From Pseudomonas sp. PDM18 (GTDB taxonomy: Bacteria > Pseudomonadota > Gammaproteobacteria > Pseudomonadales > Pseudomonadaceae): a DNA stretch of 64,000 bases. Within the stretch, counting starts at the first letter, position 1. Each line of letters begins with the position of its first letter. The DNA lies in NCBI RefSeq assembly GCF_014852585.1, contig NZ_JACVBX010000001.1, positions 496,001 through 560,000 on the forward strand, in the 5' to 3' direction. Below the pieces are notes generated by a model that was not told the origin of the DNA, made no database searches, and was given only the letters and a program-made list of their open reading frames with translations. This document shows positions 15,796-23,866 of the stretch, piece after piece. A program made the position numbers and the translations under genes.

Positions 15796-18626
15796 CAGTT
15801 TTTGCGACGGTGGCCTTTCTTCAGTGACTCGCGGTGCAGGCTTTCGAACTGCTCACGTGGCGCCTGCATGGTGAAGGACTGGCCATTTAAGTTCAGGATC
15901 ACGGTCCCAAGGCTTTCGCCGCCGGCCATCCCATCGACGAGCGACGACGCCAGCGCTGGAATGCTCGGAACCATCCTGGGAGCGACAAGGCCGCCAGTTG
16001 CGTAACCGCGCCAGCCACTTCCCAGCTTGGCCCGAAGCCCCTGCATGGTGTTCTGGAAGCCATTGCGCCGAATCAGCTCAAGGAAGCTGAGCGCGCCGGG
16101 CTCCCTGACCACTTCCTGTGGCTGGACGTGCTCGCCACGGTGGACAACGCCAGCCGGCTCGTACTTGCCGCCAGGACCGGTATAGCCCCCGACATCGAAG
16201 CCGGTTGAAGCTCCGGGAAAGCTAACCTGAGGGTTCATCGTCCCTGGCGCTTGCATTTCCGAAGGAGCTTGCAGGGTTACCGGAATGATCATTTGCTGGG
16301 CAAGGCCGGCTGCAATCTGCTCCAGCTGCTCTCTGAGCAGATCGAGGCTCTCTGTATTCAGTCCAAAAGATACCTCGACGTTCTGGATGCGACTGATGCG
16401 CTGCTCCAGATCATCAAGTCCAGACTGGTTGATGGCTTCGACAGCCTTTGCGTTTCCCGTCTCGATCTCTGCAGCTTTATTCGCAATGCTCTCGAGCTCC
16501 TTCGCAACCCCGTCGAACCCGTAGGTATTCCCGCCAGCATCCTTCAGTTGCTGAAGGGCCTGCATCGCTCGGCGAGCTTCCTCGACAGCCTTCTGGGAAT
16601 CGCCACCTTGCAGAGCCGTTCTTGCAGATGCCTTTGCCTGGACAACGTCACCAAAATCGACCTCACCACCAGTGACCGTGTCGCCAAGCGAGCTGCGGAG
16701 GTCTGCAAACTCCTTCTTGATGGAAACCTGTCGTGCGAGAGCAGCTTGAAGGTCCTTCGTTGACTGGCTTAGCAGGGCCTTGGTCTTCTCGACCTGTTCG
16801 CTCAGATCCGCAACCATCTGCGCCTGAACGCGCTTCAGATTCCCCTGATTGTTCTTGAAGGCCTCCTCTCTCGCCCGCTGCTCTCTGCGGATAGCCTCCG
16901 TTAGGTCACCCTCCTTCTTGACCACCAAGTTATGGGAGCCGTTGATCGACTTTGCGAGATCATTGATGGAGCCGGCAATGGCATCGCTGGCCCCTGACTC
17001 TTTCGCGTAGCGACCCCAGTACTTCCTCGTTTCGGAGAAAAGGCGACCCGTGGCGGCCCCGATCTCGGGAGTGAACGAGTCGATCTCCTGGCGGAGCTTG
17101 GGCAACTCGCCACGCAGCGCACCGACTACCTGCTCCGTGCTCAGCTGCCCCTCTGTGGACATCTTTCGCAGTTCGCCTACGGTCACTCCAAAGGAGTCCG
17201 CCAGCGCCCCAGCGAGACGGTCGGAGCCTTGAAGCACCGAGTTAAATTCTTCGCCGCGAAGAACGCCGCTGGCCAACGCCTGGGAGACTTGTTGAATGAC
17301 GGACGCCGTCTCTTCAGCCGACGAACCGCCAACCTTCAGGCCTATCGAGATTGCCTCGACAGTTTCAAGCGCAGCGTCCTGCTCCATTCCGGCGTCGCGA
17401 AGCGGCCTCTGCAATCTGGAGAAGAGACCGATCAGGTCTTCGACATCGCCCTGGGTCCTGTCGGCAATGCGATCAAGTTCCAATTGCGCGTCATTGAACT
17501 CCTCTTGAGATTTGGTCGCCAGTCGCAGCCGCGAGTCCATCCGTCCAACCTGGTCAGCACCTTCTGCGACTTGAGCAACACCAGCCGCCAGAGCTGCCAC
17601 AGATGCAGCACCGACCGCCGCCGCGCCGCCACCACGAAGACTACCCAGAATCGGAATTGCGCCGGTGGCACCAGAAAGGGCATTTGCCCCAATGCCACCA
17701 CCCTTGGAAAGCTTTTTCAGCTCCGCATTGGTCTCGGAAATTCGAGTCTTGAGAACTCGCTGAGCCTGCGCCAATTCTTTCGTACTGAGGTTCCCGCTGC
17801 TGCGCAATAGCTGATACTGCTGCGTCAACTGAGCAACTGCAGTCTGAAGCTGCCTTGATCGCCCGATGCCCAGCGCGCTCTTGGCTTCCTCAATGTTGAA
17901 CCGACGCTGTTCATTCGCAGCGAGGCGAAGTGCAGCGGCTTGCTGACGAACGCCCTGGGCCGCCAGTTCACGCTGTGATACCGGCTGCTTGGTAATGGAG
18001 CGCATCTCGCGGAGTCGGACCAAGGTGTCGGAGACGCTTTTCCGGTAGTTCGCCTGGGCGAGCGCCAAGTCGCGAGAGGAAAGTACCCCGGCCTCTTTGA
18101 CCAAGCGGAACTGCTCACGAAGCTCTACAAGCTTGCGCTGAGCCTGAGCAATCTGATTGACACCAAGAGCCTGGGAGGCTCGACTCAAATCGGCCTCGGC
18201 CGCCCCGGAAGAGATGCGTTGGCTCAGCTCCCTGCGCAGCCGCGACTGCTCAGTGGCAAGGTTGCGCGTATCGATCCCCGCGGCCTGCAAATCAGCCCTC
18301 ATGGCCGCCAGACTCACCCGGCGCTGCACCTCGACACGGTCGAGACGCTGAAGCTCTGCGGTGGCTGCTTTGTAGGAGGCCTGCAGTTCTTTACTGGGTG
18401 ACGCGGAGCGCGCGAGCTCATTACCCAGATCGCGCACTCGGCGCCGAGCCTCCTCGGCCGCCCGCGCACCTTTATCAAGCTCCTCCTCCAATGACCGGAA
18501 CGAGTTCACCTGGCGAAGGGGCTTCTCAACCTCGCGAACTAGCTTCTGCCACTCCGAACGAAAGGACCCCACGTTTCGAGTAGCGGCATCAACATCCGCA
18601 GAAAGCCGGAGCTCAACATCAGTCAT
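15795..18626 (-). CDS. Tail length tape measure protein
   Basis: 943 residues. Long helical, Arg/Gln/Ala-rich N-terminal 300 residues, a hydrophobic Gly/Ala segment around 315-350, then the tape-measure N-terminal-domain block ([20 protein letters not shown] ... [19 protein letters not shown]) at ~390-480. C-terminal part is Gly/Pro rich. With about 1.5 Angstrom per residue this predicts a tail near 140 nm. It follows the frameshifted tail chaperone by 4 bases. Confidence 0.95.
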   Translation of the reverse strand: MTDVELRLSADVDAATRNVGSFRSEWQKLVREVEKPLRQVNSFRSLEEELDKGARAAEEARRRVRDLGNELARSASPSKELQASYKAATAELQRLDRVEVQRRVSLAAMRADLQAAGIDTRNLATEQSRLRRELSQRISSGAAEADLSRASQALGVNQIAQAQRKLVELREQFRLVKEAGVLSSRDLALAQANYRKSVSDTLVRLREMRSITKQPVSQRELAAQGVRQQAAALRLAANEQRRFNIEEAKSALGIGRSRQLQTAVAQLTQQYQLLRSSGNLSTKELAQAQRVLKTRISETNAELKKLSKGGGIGANALSGATGAIPILGSLRGGGAAAVGAASVAALAAGVAQVAEGADQVGRMDSRLRLATKSQEEFNDAQLELDRIADRTQGDVEDLIGLFSRLQRPLRDAGMEQDAALETVEAISIGLKVGGSSAEETASVIQQVSQALASGVLRGEEFNSVLQGSDRLAGALADSFGVTVGELRKMSTEGQLSTEQVVGALRGELPKLRQEIDSFTPEIGAATGRLFSETRKYWGRYAKESGASDAIAGSINDLAKSINGSHNLVVKKEGDLTEAIRREQRAREEAFKNNQGNLKRVQAQMVADLSEQVEKTKALLSQSTKDLQAALARQVSIKKEFADLRSSLGDTVTGGEVDFGDVVQAKASARTALQGGDSQKAVEEARRAMQALQQLKDAGGNTYGFDGVAKELESIANKAAEIETGNAKAVEAINQSGLDDLEQRISRIQNVEVSFGLNTESLDLLREQLEQIAAGLAQQMIIPVTLQAPSEMQAPGTMNPQVSFPGASTGFDVGGYTGPGGKYEPAGVVHRGEHVQPQEVVREPGALSFLELIRRNGFQNTMQGLRAKLGSGWRGYATGGLVAPRMVPSIPALASSLVDGMAGGESLGTVILNLNGQSFTMQAPREQFESLHRESLKKGHRRKN

Positions 18627-18630
18627 GGAA

Positions 18631-19040
18631 TTAGCCCTTCAAGGAGCGCAGAAAAAGGCGCCACGGGTACGAAAGAACGTTGGAATGCCCAACACGAACC
18701 AGAGCGCAGATGGACTTTTCCAAGCAAATCAGGGCATCGCCTGGCGCTTGGCCAGTCTCGCCCCCATCTCGAAAAAATGGCGGTTCATCGCCTTGCACTC
18801 AGCTAACACCTCCTCCAAGTGGCTGGGCAGCATTTGCTCAACCTGGTCCTTGGTCAGAGTGGTGAACGCCATGAGGTCGCACAGCCGCAGATCCGGCAGA
18901 AGGAAGTCCCCGAGAGCGTCGTCCTCGTTCACCGCCTCAGCCGAGCTGAGCAGCGCCCTTATCTCCGACACGCACAGCTCCTTCACCGTAAGTTCGAATG
19001 GCCCCGCCTTGATGACCTTCCTTCCCGCTACTTCAGACAT
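18631..19040 (-). CDS. GT tail assembly chaperone, -1 frameshift product
   Basis: Ribosomes that slip back one base at the TTTTTTC heptamer (18777-18771 on the minus strand) leave the G frame after residue 90 (...NRHFF) and read 46 further codons to TAA at 18631-18633, four bases before the tape-measure ATG. The extension contains [18 protein letters not shown] and [10 protein letters not shown], the kind of Y-P-W helix-rich T domain seen in other tail chaperones. Total 136 residues. G/GT pairs with a slippery site are the rule in lambda-type tails; here both the site and the exact fit of the second frame are seen in the sequence. Confidence 0.8.
18729..19040 (-). CDS. G tail assembly chaperone (unshifted product)
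   Basis: 103 residues ([22 protein letters not shown]...). Acidic/helical N-terminal domain with a hydrophobic core typical of gpG-like chaperones that coat the tape measure. Most ribosomes end here at TGA 18729-18731; a fraction shifts to make GT. Lies between the major tail protein region and the tape measure, as in lambda. Confidence 0.8.
   Translation of the reverse strand: MSEVAGRKVIKAGPFELTVKELCVSEIRALLSSAEAVNEDDALGDFLLPDLRLCDLMAFTTLTKDQVEQMLPSHLEEVLAECKAMNRHFFEMGARLAKRQAMP
18771..18777 (-). promoter_or_regulatory. Slippery heptamer for programmed -1 frameshift
   Basis: Minus strand T TTT TTC in the G reading frame, a perfect X XXY YYZ heptamer. Confidence 0.75.
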
Positions 19041-19061
19041 ACCAATCTCCTGGCAATAAAA

Positions 19062-19079
19062 AACCCGCCGAAGCGGGTT
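19062..19079 (-). terminator. Terminator closing the tail-embedded cassette
   Basis: Minus strand AACCCGC ttcg GCGGGTT followed by a TTTTTTATT run. It lies after the secreted-protein gene and 22 bases before G, so cassette transcripts end before the tail genes. Confidence 0.85.
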
Positions 19080-19096
19080 GCTGTTTACTTGGTCAG

Positions 19097-19378
19097 TCAG
19101 CAGGACTTATCTGACTTGGTTATCACCATTTTTTCGTCGGGCTTGCTGCAAGAAATGAGCACACTCCCATCCACCGTACAGATGCGAGTCACGGTCATCT
19201 GCGAAGTATTTACGATGTGAACGATGTCCGAGGGAGAGACGTTTAGTTGAGCAACAACCCTGGACTGGGTCGCCAAACACTCATCGAACGTAGCTCTGAC
19301 AGATTGAGAAGACGCCTCCGCCAACGCACCGCCTGACGCTACTGCAAACAAAAGCCCCGCAATAATTCTCGAAGACAT
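19097..19378 (-). CDS. Small secreted/periplasmic protein, moron
   Basis: 93 residues from ATG 19378 (MSSRIIAGLLFAVASGGALA), chosen because GGGAGGG is at proper distance from this ATG and not from the one two codons before. A clear signal peptide with cleavage after ALA. The mature 72 residues contain four Cys (FDECLA, RICTV, ISCSK, KSC at the very end) able to form two disulfides. No family known. Its place at the end of an immunity-like cassette in a prophage suggests an envelope-acting lysogeny function such as superinfection exclusion; that is inference. Confidence 0.6.
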   Translation of the reverse strand: MSSRIIAGLLFAVASGGALAEASSQSVRATFDECLATQSRVVAQLNVSPSDIVHIVNTSQMTVTRICTVDGSVLISCSKPDEKMVITKSDKSC

Positions 19379-19530
19379 TGGCATCCCTCCCAGTTGAAAT
19401 GGGTGGAATGTATCACCGAGCAAACACGAATACCCAGCGCTTGGCTGGGGTGAAGATCAAGTGCCCATCCCTAGGCTCTCGGGCGCTGACTAGCCTTGGG
19501 GTGGTGAAACGCCACCCCACAAAGCGACAC

Positions 19531-20190
19531 TCATGCGGCAACCTTCCCGATCAGCAAGGCTCCGGCGTGCCGGACAAACTCAACCGTCGCATCGCGCGCC
19601 TTTTGTGCCGCCACCCGGTGGACGTCGCCGGCCTCCAGGCTTTCATGCAGGGCCCGGCGGAACACAGCTTGGACCGATGTCAGCAGCAGGCGCTGCTCTA
19701 TCGTCAGATCGGTGCGCTGCCCGCTCGTCAGGCCCAGCGCGGCATTGATGGCCTTGTTGGCATTGATGTGGAAGATGCGTTCGGGCGTTGTGCTGCCGCA
19801 ATCCTCCGCGCGCTTAGCCAGGAGCTTCACTTCGTCATGCAGAGCCCGGTAGAGGGGCAGGTACTGCATGTCATTGATGGCCGTTCCCGCTCTTGCACTC
19901 CGGAATGCCTTGACCAGTTTCACCTTGAGGGCCCGGACCCTCTTGGTATTACGGCTGTACGTTAAGAGCAAGTAGGCTTGGTCCTCATTGAGCATGGCGA
20001 ACTTCTCAGGCTGTCCGCGCCCTACGATTTCTCCGATTTCAAATCGGAGTATTCCAAGCTCCTCAAAGTCAGCGCTGTACGCCGTAATCAACTTCATCGA
20101 GCTTTCGTGCTGATTACCCAGGTCTACTGCAAGGGCGCGAGAATCAACACGCGCCTCACCATTCGACTGAACGATCTCGATAGCGCTCAT
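19531..20190 (-). CDS. Rha-family phage regulatory protein
   Basis: 219 residues from ATG 20190, overlapping the upstream antirepressor stop as ATGA. The pattern VDSRALAVDLGNQHESSMKL..., FAMLNEDQAYLLLTYSRNT and VRALKVKLVKAFRSAR at residues 8-90 is the Rha (pRha) domain found in lambdoid antirepressor-type regulators. The C-terminal half is helical and unassigned. Probably co-expressed with the BRO-type antirepressor and under the same Arc-like control. Confidence 0.8.
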   Translation of the reverse strand: MSAIEIVQSNGEARVDSRALAVDLGNQHESSMKLITAYSADFEELGILRFEIGEIVGRGQPEKFAMLNEDQAYLLLTYSRNTKRVRALKVKLVKAFRSARAGTAINDMQYLPLYRALHDEVKLLAKRAEDCGSTTPERIFHINANKAINAALGLTSGQRTDLTIEQRLLLTSVQAVFRRALHESLEAGDVHRVAAQKARDATVEFVRHAGALLIGKVAA

Positions 20191-21047
20191 GCCAGTGCAC
20201 TCCCCTGCCAGTCCAGCTCGTTGGCACAATGCTTCTTCAGGTGGGCGGCCGAGCCGAGGGAGTCATAAAGGAAGCTCGCAATCTCCATACCTGCGCTGCA
20301 TCCCAGGCTACTGAGATGATGGCTGAGCCGGGAACGCTCCATGATCTTCCAGGACTGCTCGACGTTGTTGATCAGGGCGGCGATGTTCGACCAGGTGCAG
20401 ATGTCCACAGTCGAGGCCTGATCAACCTTCGGCAGCCACTCGCCGGACACGGAATACGCGGCGATGAAGTTACAGGCGGCTTCGAACTGCCTAGCCGGAA
20501 TCAACTCCGTGCGCGGCACATTGAACCGAGTGTGCAGGCGGTTGTGCATGGCCAGCTGGAAGCCCTGCCGGCGGTCAGCAGGGACGGCCTGGGCCTTGTC
20601 TCGGATCACCCCCTTGATGACGCCCAGCTCGGACATGCCGATGACTTCATCCAGGAGCGTCGCCATCTTTCCGGCGTCCTCGTAGCGACCGTGCTTGCGG
20701 ATTGCCGGGAGCACCTCTGCGGTCACCCACTTCTTGAAGCGCTTCGCCTCGGGCTTACGACTGCGAAGGATCGCCGAGTAAAGGCCCGACTCATTGATGA
20801 CCAGCATCTCCTGATCCACCGATCCGAATTCGCCATGCTGGTTTTTGGAGGGGGTACGCACAATCTGCGTACCCCTTTCATCATCATCCAGATTACGAGT
20901 CATATCGGCCGCCATCCGGTAATCCAGCGCGGCGGACACATCGGCGGCAACGAACCAGGGCTGGCCATCGACGAGCAAAGTGCGGACCTGCTGCCTGCCA
21001 AACTCGAAGGGGATTACACGGTGCAGTGATATGCTATGATCACTCAT
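20187..21047 (-). CDS. BRO-N antirepressor (Ant analogue of an immI-like locus)
   Basis: 286 residues from ATG 21047 with AGGAAG upstream. The BRO-N domain covers about residues 8-115 (IPFEFGRQQVRTLLVDGQPWFVAADVSAAL ... LVINESGLYSAILRSRKPEAKRFKKWVT). The C-terminal part (FQLAMHNRLHTRFNVPRTEL...) resembles phage antirepressor C-terminal regions. Such proteins inactivate phage repressors. Preceded by an Arc-like gene and covered at its start by a predicted antisense RNA, the same order as P22 arc, sar, ant. Confidence 0.8.
   Translation of the reverse strand: MSDHSISLHRVIPFEFGRQQVRTLLVDGQPWFVAADVSAALDYRMAADMTRNLDDDERGTQIVRTPSKNQHGEFGSVDQEMLVINESGLYSAILRSRKPEAKRFKKWVTAEVLPAIRKHGRYEDAGKMATLLDEVIGMSELGVIKGVIRDKAQAVPADRRQGFQLAMHNRLHTRFNVPRTELIPARQFEAACNFIAAYSVSGEWLPKVDQASTVDICTWSNIAALINNVEQSWKIMERSRLSHHLSSLGCSAGMEIASFLYDSLGSAAHLKKHCANELDWQGSALA
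21014..21040 (+). promoter_or_regulatory. Promoter for sar-like antisense RNA
   Basis: Extended -10 TGCTATGAT (21032-21040) with TTACAC 15 bases upstream, on the + strand inside the antirepressor coding region, firing back toward the Arc-like gene. Confidence 0.6.
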
Positions 21048-21116
21048 GACGTTTTCTTCCTGATCGATGACGACGTTATCCGAAGCCCTGGTGCCTGGCC
21101 GCACCGGGGCTTTTTT
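21047..21116 (+). ncRNA. Predicted sar-like antisense RNA against the antirepressor
   Basis: A + strand promoter with extended -10 ends at 21040, and a strong intrinsic terminator ends at 21116, which gives an RNA of about 70 bases. It is complementary to the antirepressor start codon (21047-21045) and ribosome site (21061-21056) and to the whole arc-ant intergenic region. P22 sar RNA has the same length, orientation and target. No protein is read on this strand here, which leaves antisense control as the best explanation of a promoter and terminator in this place. Confidence 0.65.
21084..21116 (+). terminator. Terminator of the sar-like RNA
   Basis: AGCCCTGGTGC ctggcc GCACCGGGGCT (11-bp stem, one G-T) followed by six T. 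Functional direction is +, although both neighbouring genes run on the minus strand. The T-run overlaps the Arc-like stop codon. Confidence 0.85.
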
Positions 21117-21273
21117 ATGCCTGCTTGATTTGTTCATCTCTTTGCTTTGCCTCCGCGATAAGCCCCAAGACCTCAGCCTGCATGCTGTGAAATCGACTCT
21201 TAGCCTTTGTCTCCAGCCAAGCCTTCATTTCCTGCGGCATCCTCATTTTGAATTGCGCTTCAGTGTGTTTCAT
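21115..21273 (-). CDS. Arc-family ribbon-helix-helix repressor (Arc analogue)
   Basis: 52 residues from ATG 21273 with GGAGGG upstream. AQFKMRMPQEMKAWLETKAK followed by a second helix (QAEVLGLIAEAKQR) is the Arc/MetJ ribbon-helix-helix fold: beta strand at residues 5-11, two helices after. First gene of the leftward antirepressor operon. By analogy with P22, it should repress its own promoter in the operator cluster 21290-21354. Confidence 0.8.
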   Translation of the reverse strand: MKHTEAQFKMRMPQEMKAWLETKAKSRFHSMQAEVLGLIAEAKQRDEQIKQA

Positions 21274-21289
21274 ATGCCCTCCATGAGCG

Positions 21290-21354
21290 GACCTATTAGG
21301 TACGTTTAGAGTAGAACCTAATAGGTCCATTTACGTCAAGACCTAAATGGTCCA
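21290..21354. promoter_or_regulatory. Operator cluster between divergent Arc/Mnt-like genes
   Basis: Three alike sites: GGACCTATTAGGT (21290-21302), its perfect inverse ACCTAATAGGTCC (21317-21329) and GACCTAAATGGTCC (21341-21354). The first two are 13-bp arms centred 27 bp apart, and each is itself a palindrome. A TTGACG -35 for the leftward operon lies at 21340-21335 between sites 2 and 3, so bound repressor would block it. The GGTCC half-site resembles the P22 Mnt operator as I remember it. Confidence 0.7.
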
Positions 21355-21366
21355 TCCTTCTGCGCC

Positions 21367-21720
21367 ATGAAGCAGACCGACCCCCAATACAAGCTCCGTA
21401 TCCCAGAGGACGTTAAGTCTGCGCTGGAGGAGGCGGCCAAAGAGTCGAAGCGTTCCCTTAACGCGGAGATCGTCGCCAGGCTCGAACGCAGCATCGAGGC
21501 CGACAAGATTGGTCTTACAGCGGACCTAATGGACACCCTCGCACTTCAGGCAATCCTCACGTTGACGCTACTGAATGACCTCGATACCGAGAAAATGTCG
21601 GGCTCCCAGTTGCTGGCGATTGACGGGCTCCGCCAAGTGTCTGAGCGGGTAGCCAAGCGTCTTCAGATCAACAAGAAGTCGCCCTACTTCGTCAGCGTCG
21701 TTAAGGACAGCGACGACTAG
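21367..21720 (+). CDS. Arc-family ribbon-helix-helix repressor (Mnt analogue)
   Basis: 117 residues. DPQYKLRIPEDVKSALEEAAKESKRSLNAEIVARLERS at residues 5-42 is an Arc/Mnt ribbon-helix-helix domain; the C-terminal 70 residues are helical and probably drive oligomerisation, as Mnt's extra helix does. Divergent from the smaller Arc-like gene across the operator cluster. No good ribosome site, so it may be translated from a short leader. It should keep the antirepressor silent in the lysogen. Confidence 0.8.
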   Translation: MKQTDPQYKLRIPEDVKSALEEAAKESKRSLNAEIVARLERSIEADKIGLTADLMDTLALQAILTLTLLNDLDTEKMSGSQLLAIDGLRQVSERVAKRLQINKKSPYFVSVVKDSDD

Positions 21721-21817
21721 CCTGAGGGACGATAACCATGCCGAAAGGCTCGTGCCAGATGGCTTTTTGTCCATGCACGCTGCAGTGATATCGCAGCGAG
21801 TAGTCAGCTACGAACCA

Positions 21818-21844
21818 AAGGGTCTTCACAATGTGAAGACCCTT
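21818..21844. terminator. Bidirectional terminator between Mnt-like gene and tail gene V
   Basis: AAGGGTCTTCAC aat GTGAAGACCCTT, 12-bp perfect stem with T-runs on both strands (TTTTTC on +, TTTGG on minus). Marks the upstream border of the cassette inserted in the late operon. Confidence 0.85.
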
Positions 21845-21849
21845 TTTCT

Positions 21850-22626
21850 TTACGCCGCAGCCAGTTCCTTCTTGATGCGGAAGTACTTCGACAGGCCGCC
21901 GCCGACCTTGGTGGAGTCACGGAGCACCTTCGCGGTTGCCTGGAATCCGCCGAAGTCTTCGGTGTTGATCCAGTCCATCTGGGTCGCCAGGTTGAGTCGG
22001 CACTGGAAGAAGCGAGCCTCGACGCGCTTCTGGGTGCCGGCGGCGTTCTCGCCCTCGAAGAGGAACTCGAAGGTCTTGCCGCTGTTGGTCAGCGCCTCGA
22101 TGACGTCCACCGCGGCGGAGCTGTAGTCCACGCTCACCTTAAAGGGGGTGCCCGGGGCGGCCTTGATCGCGGTTTCCAGTGCGCCGCCGGAGACAACCTC
22201 GATGCCAGAGCCAGTCATCACCCAGTCATCGAACTCGTCGTAATCGGTGGTGCCAGCTTCGTTGCTCACGTTGGAGATGGTGAGAGGCATCTGCGCCAGA
22301 GCAATGGTGCCGTCCACATCGGCGACATGCTCTTCACCGGTTACGGTGGTCGCGGCGACGCTGGTGACGTTGCCCCAAACCAGCGCAGCCAGCACCCAGC
22401 TGAAGATCTCGCGGAAGTTGATGGAGAGCGACACGCTGGTGACGCGGTCCAGGCTGTCGTACTCACCGCCCTGAGGGGTGGTGGTGTCGGCCAGGGTCAG
22501 GCTGTTGGTTTCGGTGGCATGCTGGATCGTGGAGACCAGGCCGACTTTCTGGAAAGGCAGCCCGGAGCCAACCTCGCGCGCCTTGAGGTGGCCGCCGATG
22601 ACGACCGTCTCTTTGACAATGGCCAT
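21850..22626 (-). CDS. Major tail tube protein (V-like)
   Basis: 258 residues (MAIVKETVVIGGHLKAREVGSGL...). Phage tail tube composition: Thr/Val/Gly/Asp rich, with the Ig-like-free form of lambda V; order after the U-like gene is as in lambda. ATG follows a small phage protein by three bases. Many copies of this protein polymerise to the tail tube around the tape measure. Confidence 0.8.
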   Translation of the reverse strand: MAIVKETVVIGGHLKAREVGSGLPFQKVGLVSTIQHATETNSLTLADTTTPQGGEYDSLDRVTSVSLSINFREIFSWVLAALVWGNVTSVAATTVTGEEHVADVDGTIALAQMPLTISNVSNEAGTTDYDEFDDWVMTGSGIEVVSGGALETAIKAAPGTPFKVSVDYSSAAVDVIEALTNSGKTFEFLFEGENAAGTQKRVEARFFQCRLNLATQMDWINTEDFGGFQATAKVLRDSTKVGGGLSKYFRIKKELAAA

Positions 22627-22629
22627 GGG

Positions 22630-22803
22630 TTAGGCCTCCTTCACAGTGTGGGTGGCACCATCGACCTTCTTGGTTTCCTCGAGGAAAGCCTTCTGGCGCG
22701 GGGTTACCTTGATCTTGTCGCCGGCCTTGTAGGCGACGCCCTTGTGGGTGTGCTCGCCGGCGAGTTTGACCTCGACCAGCTGCACGGCTTTCTCTTCGCT
22801 CAT
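22630..22803 (-). CDS. Small phage protein (DUF7210-like), hypothetical
   Basis: 57 residues (MSEEKAVQLVEVKLAGEHTHKG ...), below the usual ORF cut-off. Sequence HTHKGVAYKAGDKIKVTPRQKAFLEE follows a recurring phage pattern (H-x-H-x-G-x-x-Y-x-x-G-D-x-I), found between tail completion and tail tube genes. GGAG upstream (TCAGGAGAAGCTCACCG). Function unknown. Confidence 0.7.
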   Translation of the reverse strand: MSEEKAVQLVEVKLAGEHTHKGVAYKAGDKIKVTPRQKAFLEETKKVDGATHTVKEA

Positions 22804-22841
22804 CGGTGAGCTTCTCCTGATGGTTGGTGCGGTTGGCAGAT

Positions 22842-23303
22842 TCAGCCGAGTACAACCCAGAGCAGCAGCGGGATCGCCACCACGCCCTTGGGAAGTTCGG
22901 TGTCTGGGAGGAGCTGATTTGAAGCTTTGAAGGTGACCTTGTAAGGCCCCCTACTACCCCACGGCTTGACGGTCCCCTCCGGCACCATCAAGGCGCGCAG
23001 AAGATCGGCAAAAACGTCGTTGAGAGTTGCCAGCGTCTCGTCGGGATCACTCGGGTCGGCAAGAGCGATGACCTTTCGCCCGAGCTGTACTGCCCACTGG
23101 GTAGCACCCAGCGTCGGCGGCGGCGTTTCGTCAGGCTGAATGACGATGGTTGGATAGGCCGCCTCTTCGTCGTCGATGACCTGCTGAGCGAAGCCGAAGC
23201 GAACTCTCGTGCCGACATCGGTGAAGTAGCCGTTTGACGGGGTGATCTGCGCCAGCCGGTCCCGCAGAGCCTGGTCGGCCTGGTTGAGAGGGTTCGTGTT
23301 CAC
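22842..23303 (-). CDS. Tail terminator protein (U-like)
   Basis: 153 residues from GTG 23303 that overlaps the upstream Z-like stop (GTGA). Length, position (after Z, before V) and the pattern of helices and sheets (LRDRLAQITPSNGYFTDVG, YPTIVIQPDE, VIALADPSDPDETLATLNDV) fit minor tail protein U, the ring that ends tail polymerisation. Confidence 0.7.
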   Translation of the reverse strand: MNTNPLNQADQALRDRLAQITPSNGYFTDVGTRVRFGFAQQVIDDEEAAYPTIVIQPDETPPPTLGATQWAVQLGRKVIALADPSDPDETLATLNDVFADLLRALMVPEGTVKPWGSRGPYKVTFKASNQLLPDTELPKGVVAIPLLLWVVLG

Positions 23304-23866
23304 AGGTCTGCTCGCTCAAGCTGTCGAAGCACCTCGCGACGCAGTACCCGCTCCCCTTCCTCCCGATAGTCCGGAAGACGGGTATTAAGTATTTGCGATG
23401 GAGAGGGGCCGTAGAGGACTTCGATCGGGAGGCGGTCTTTGCCAGTGCGTCGAGCGATCAGGCCGTCGGTCTTCGACGAGCCCATTGACGGCACGATGAA
23501 TGCACCTGGCAGGTTCTTCTCCGTACCGCCGACATTGACGCGGATGCCAGCTCGAACGCGCTTCCCTTTCTTCCGGGTGCGGTACATCTGCTTGTGAGGG
23601 AAGTGGCTTAGCACCAGACCCCGCTTCAGCGCCCAGATCCGCACGGCGTCGGCGATGCGGCGGGCCTTGGTGAGGCGGACCCGGTCTCGCAGAACTGGCC
23701 GCTTGATGTTCACCGTTTCGCCCATCTCCTTAAGGATCTGGGCGCGCAATGTTTCCCCGGTGTCGTTCAGAGCCATCAGGGCAGCGCGGTTGATCTTCTT
23801 CGGGACCTCATCCAGGCGACTCAACTGTTCCTTGAGGCCTGACAGGCTGACCTTAACTCCACTCAT
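23300..23866 (-). CDS. Minor tail protein Z-like (tail completion)
   Basis: 188 residues from ATG 23866 (MSGVKVSLSGLKEQLSRLDEVPKKINRAALMALNDTG). It is basic and has the GPZ pattern RPVLRDRVRLTKA, AGIRVNVGGTEKNLPGAFIV...RRTGKDRLPIEVLYGPSPSQI. Z is needed for correct tail-to-head joining and tail completion in lambda. Confidence 0.85.
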   Translation of the reverse strand: MSGVKVSLSGLKEQLSRLDEVPKKINRAALMALNDTGETLRAQILKEMGETVNIKRPVLRDRVRLTKARRIADAVRIWALKRGLVLSHFPHKQMYRTRKKGKRVRAGIRVNVGGTEKNLPGAFIVPSMGSSKTDGLIARRTGKDRLPIEVLYGPSPSQILNTRLPDYREEGERVLRREVLRQLERADL

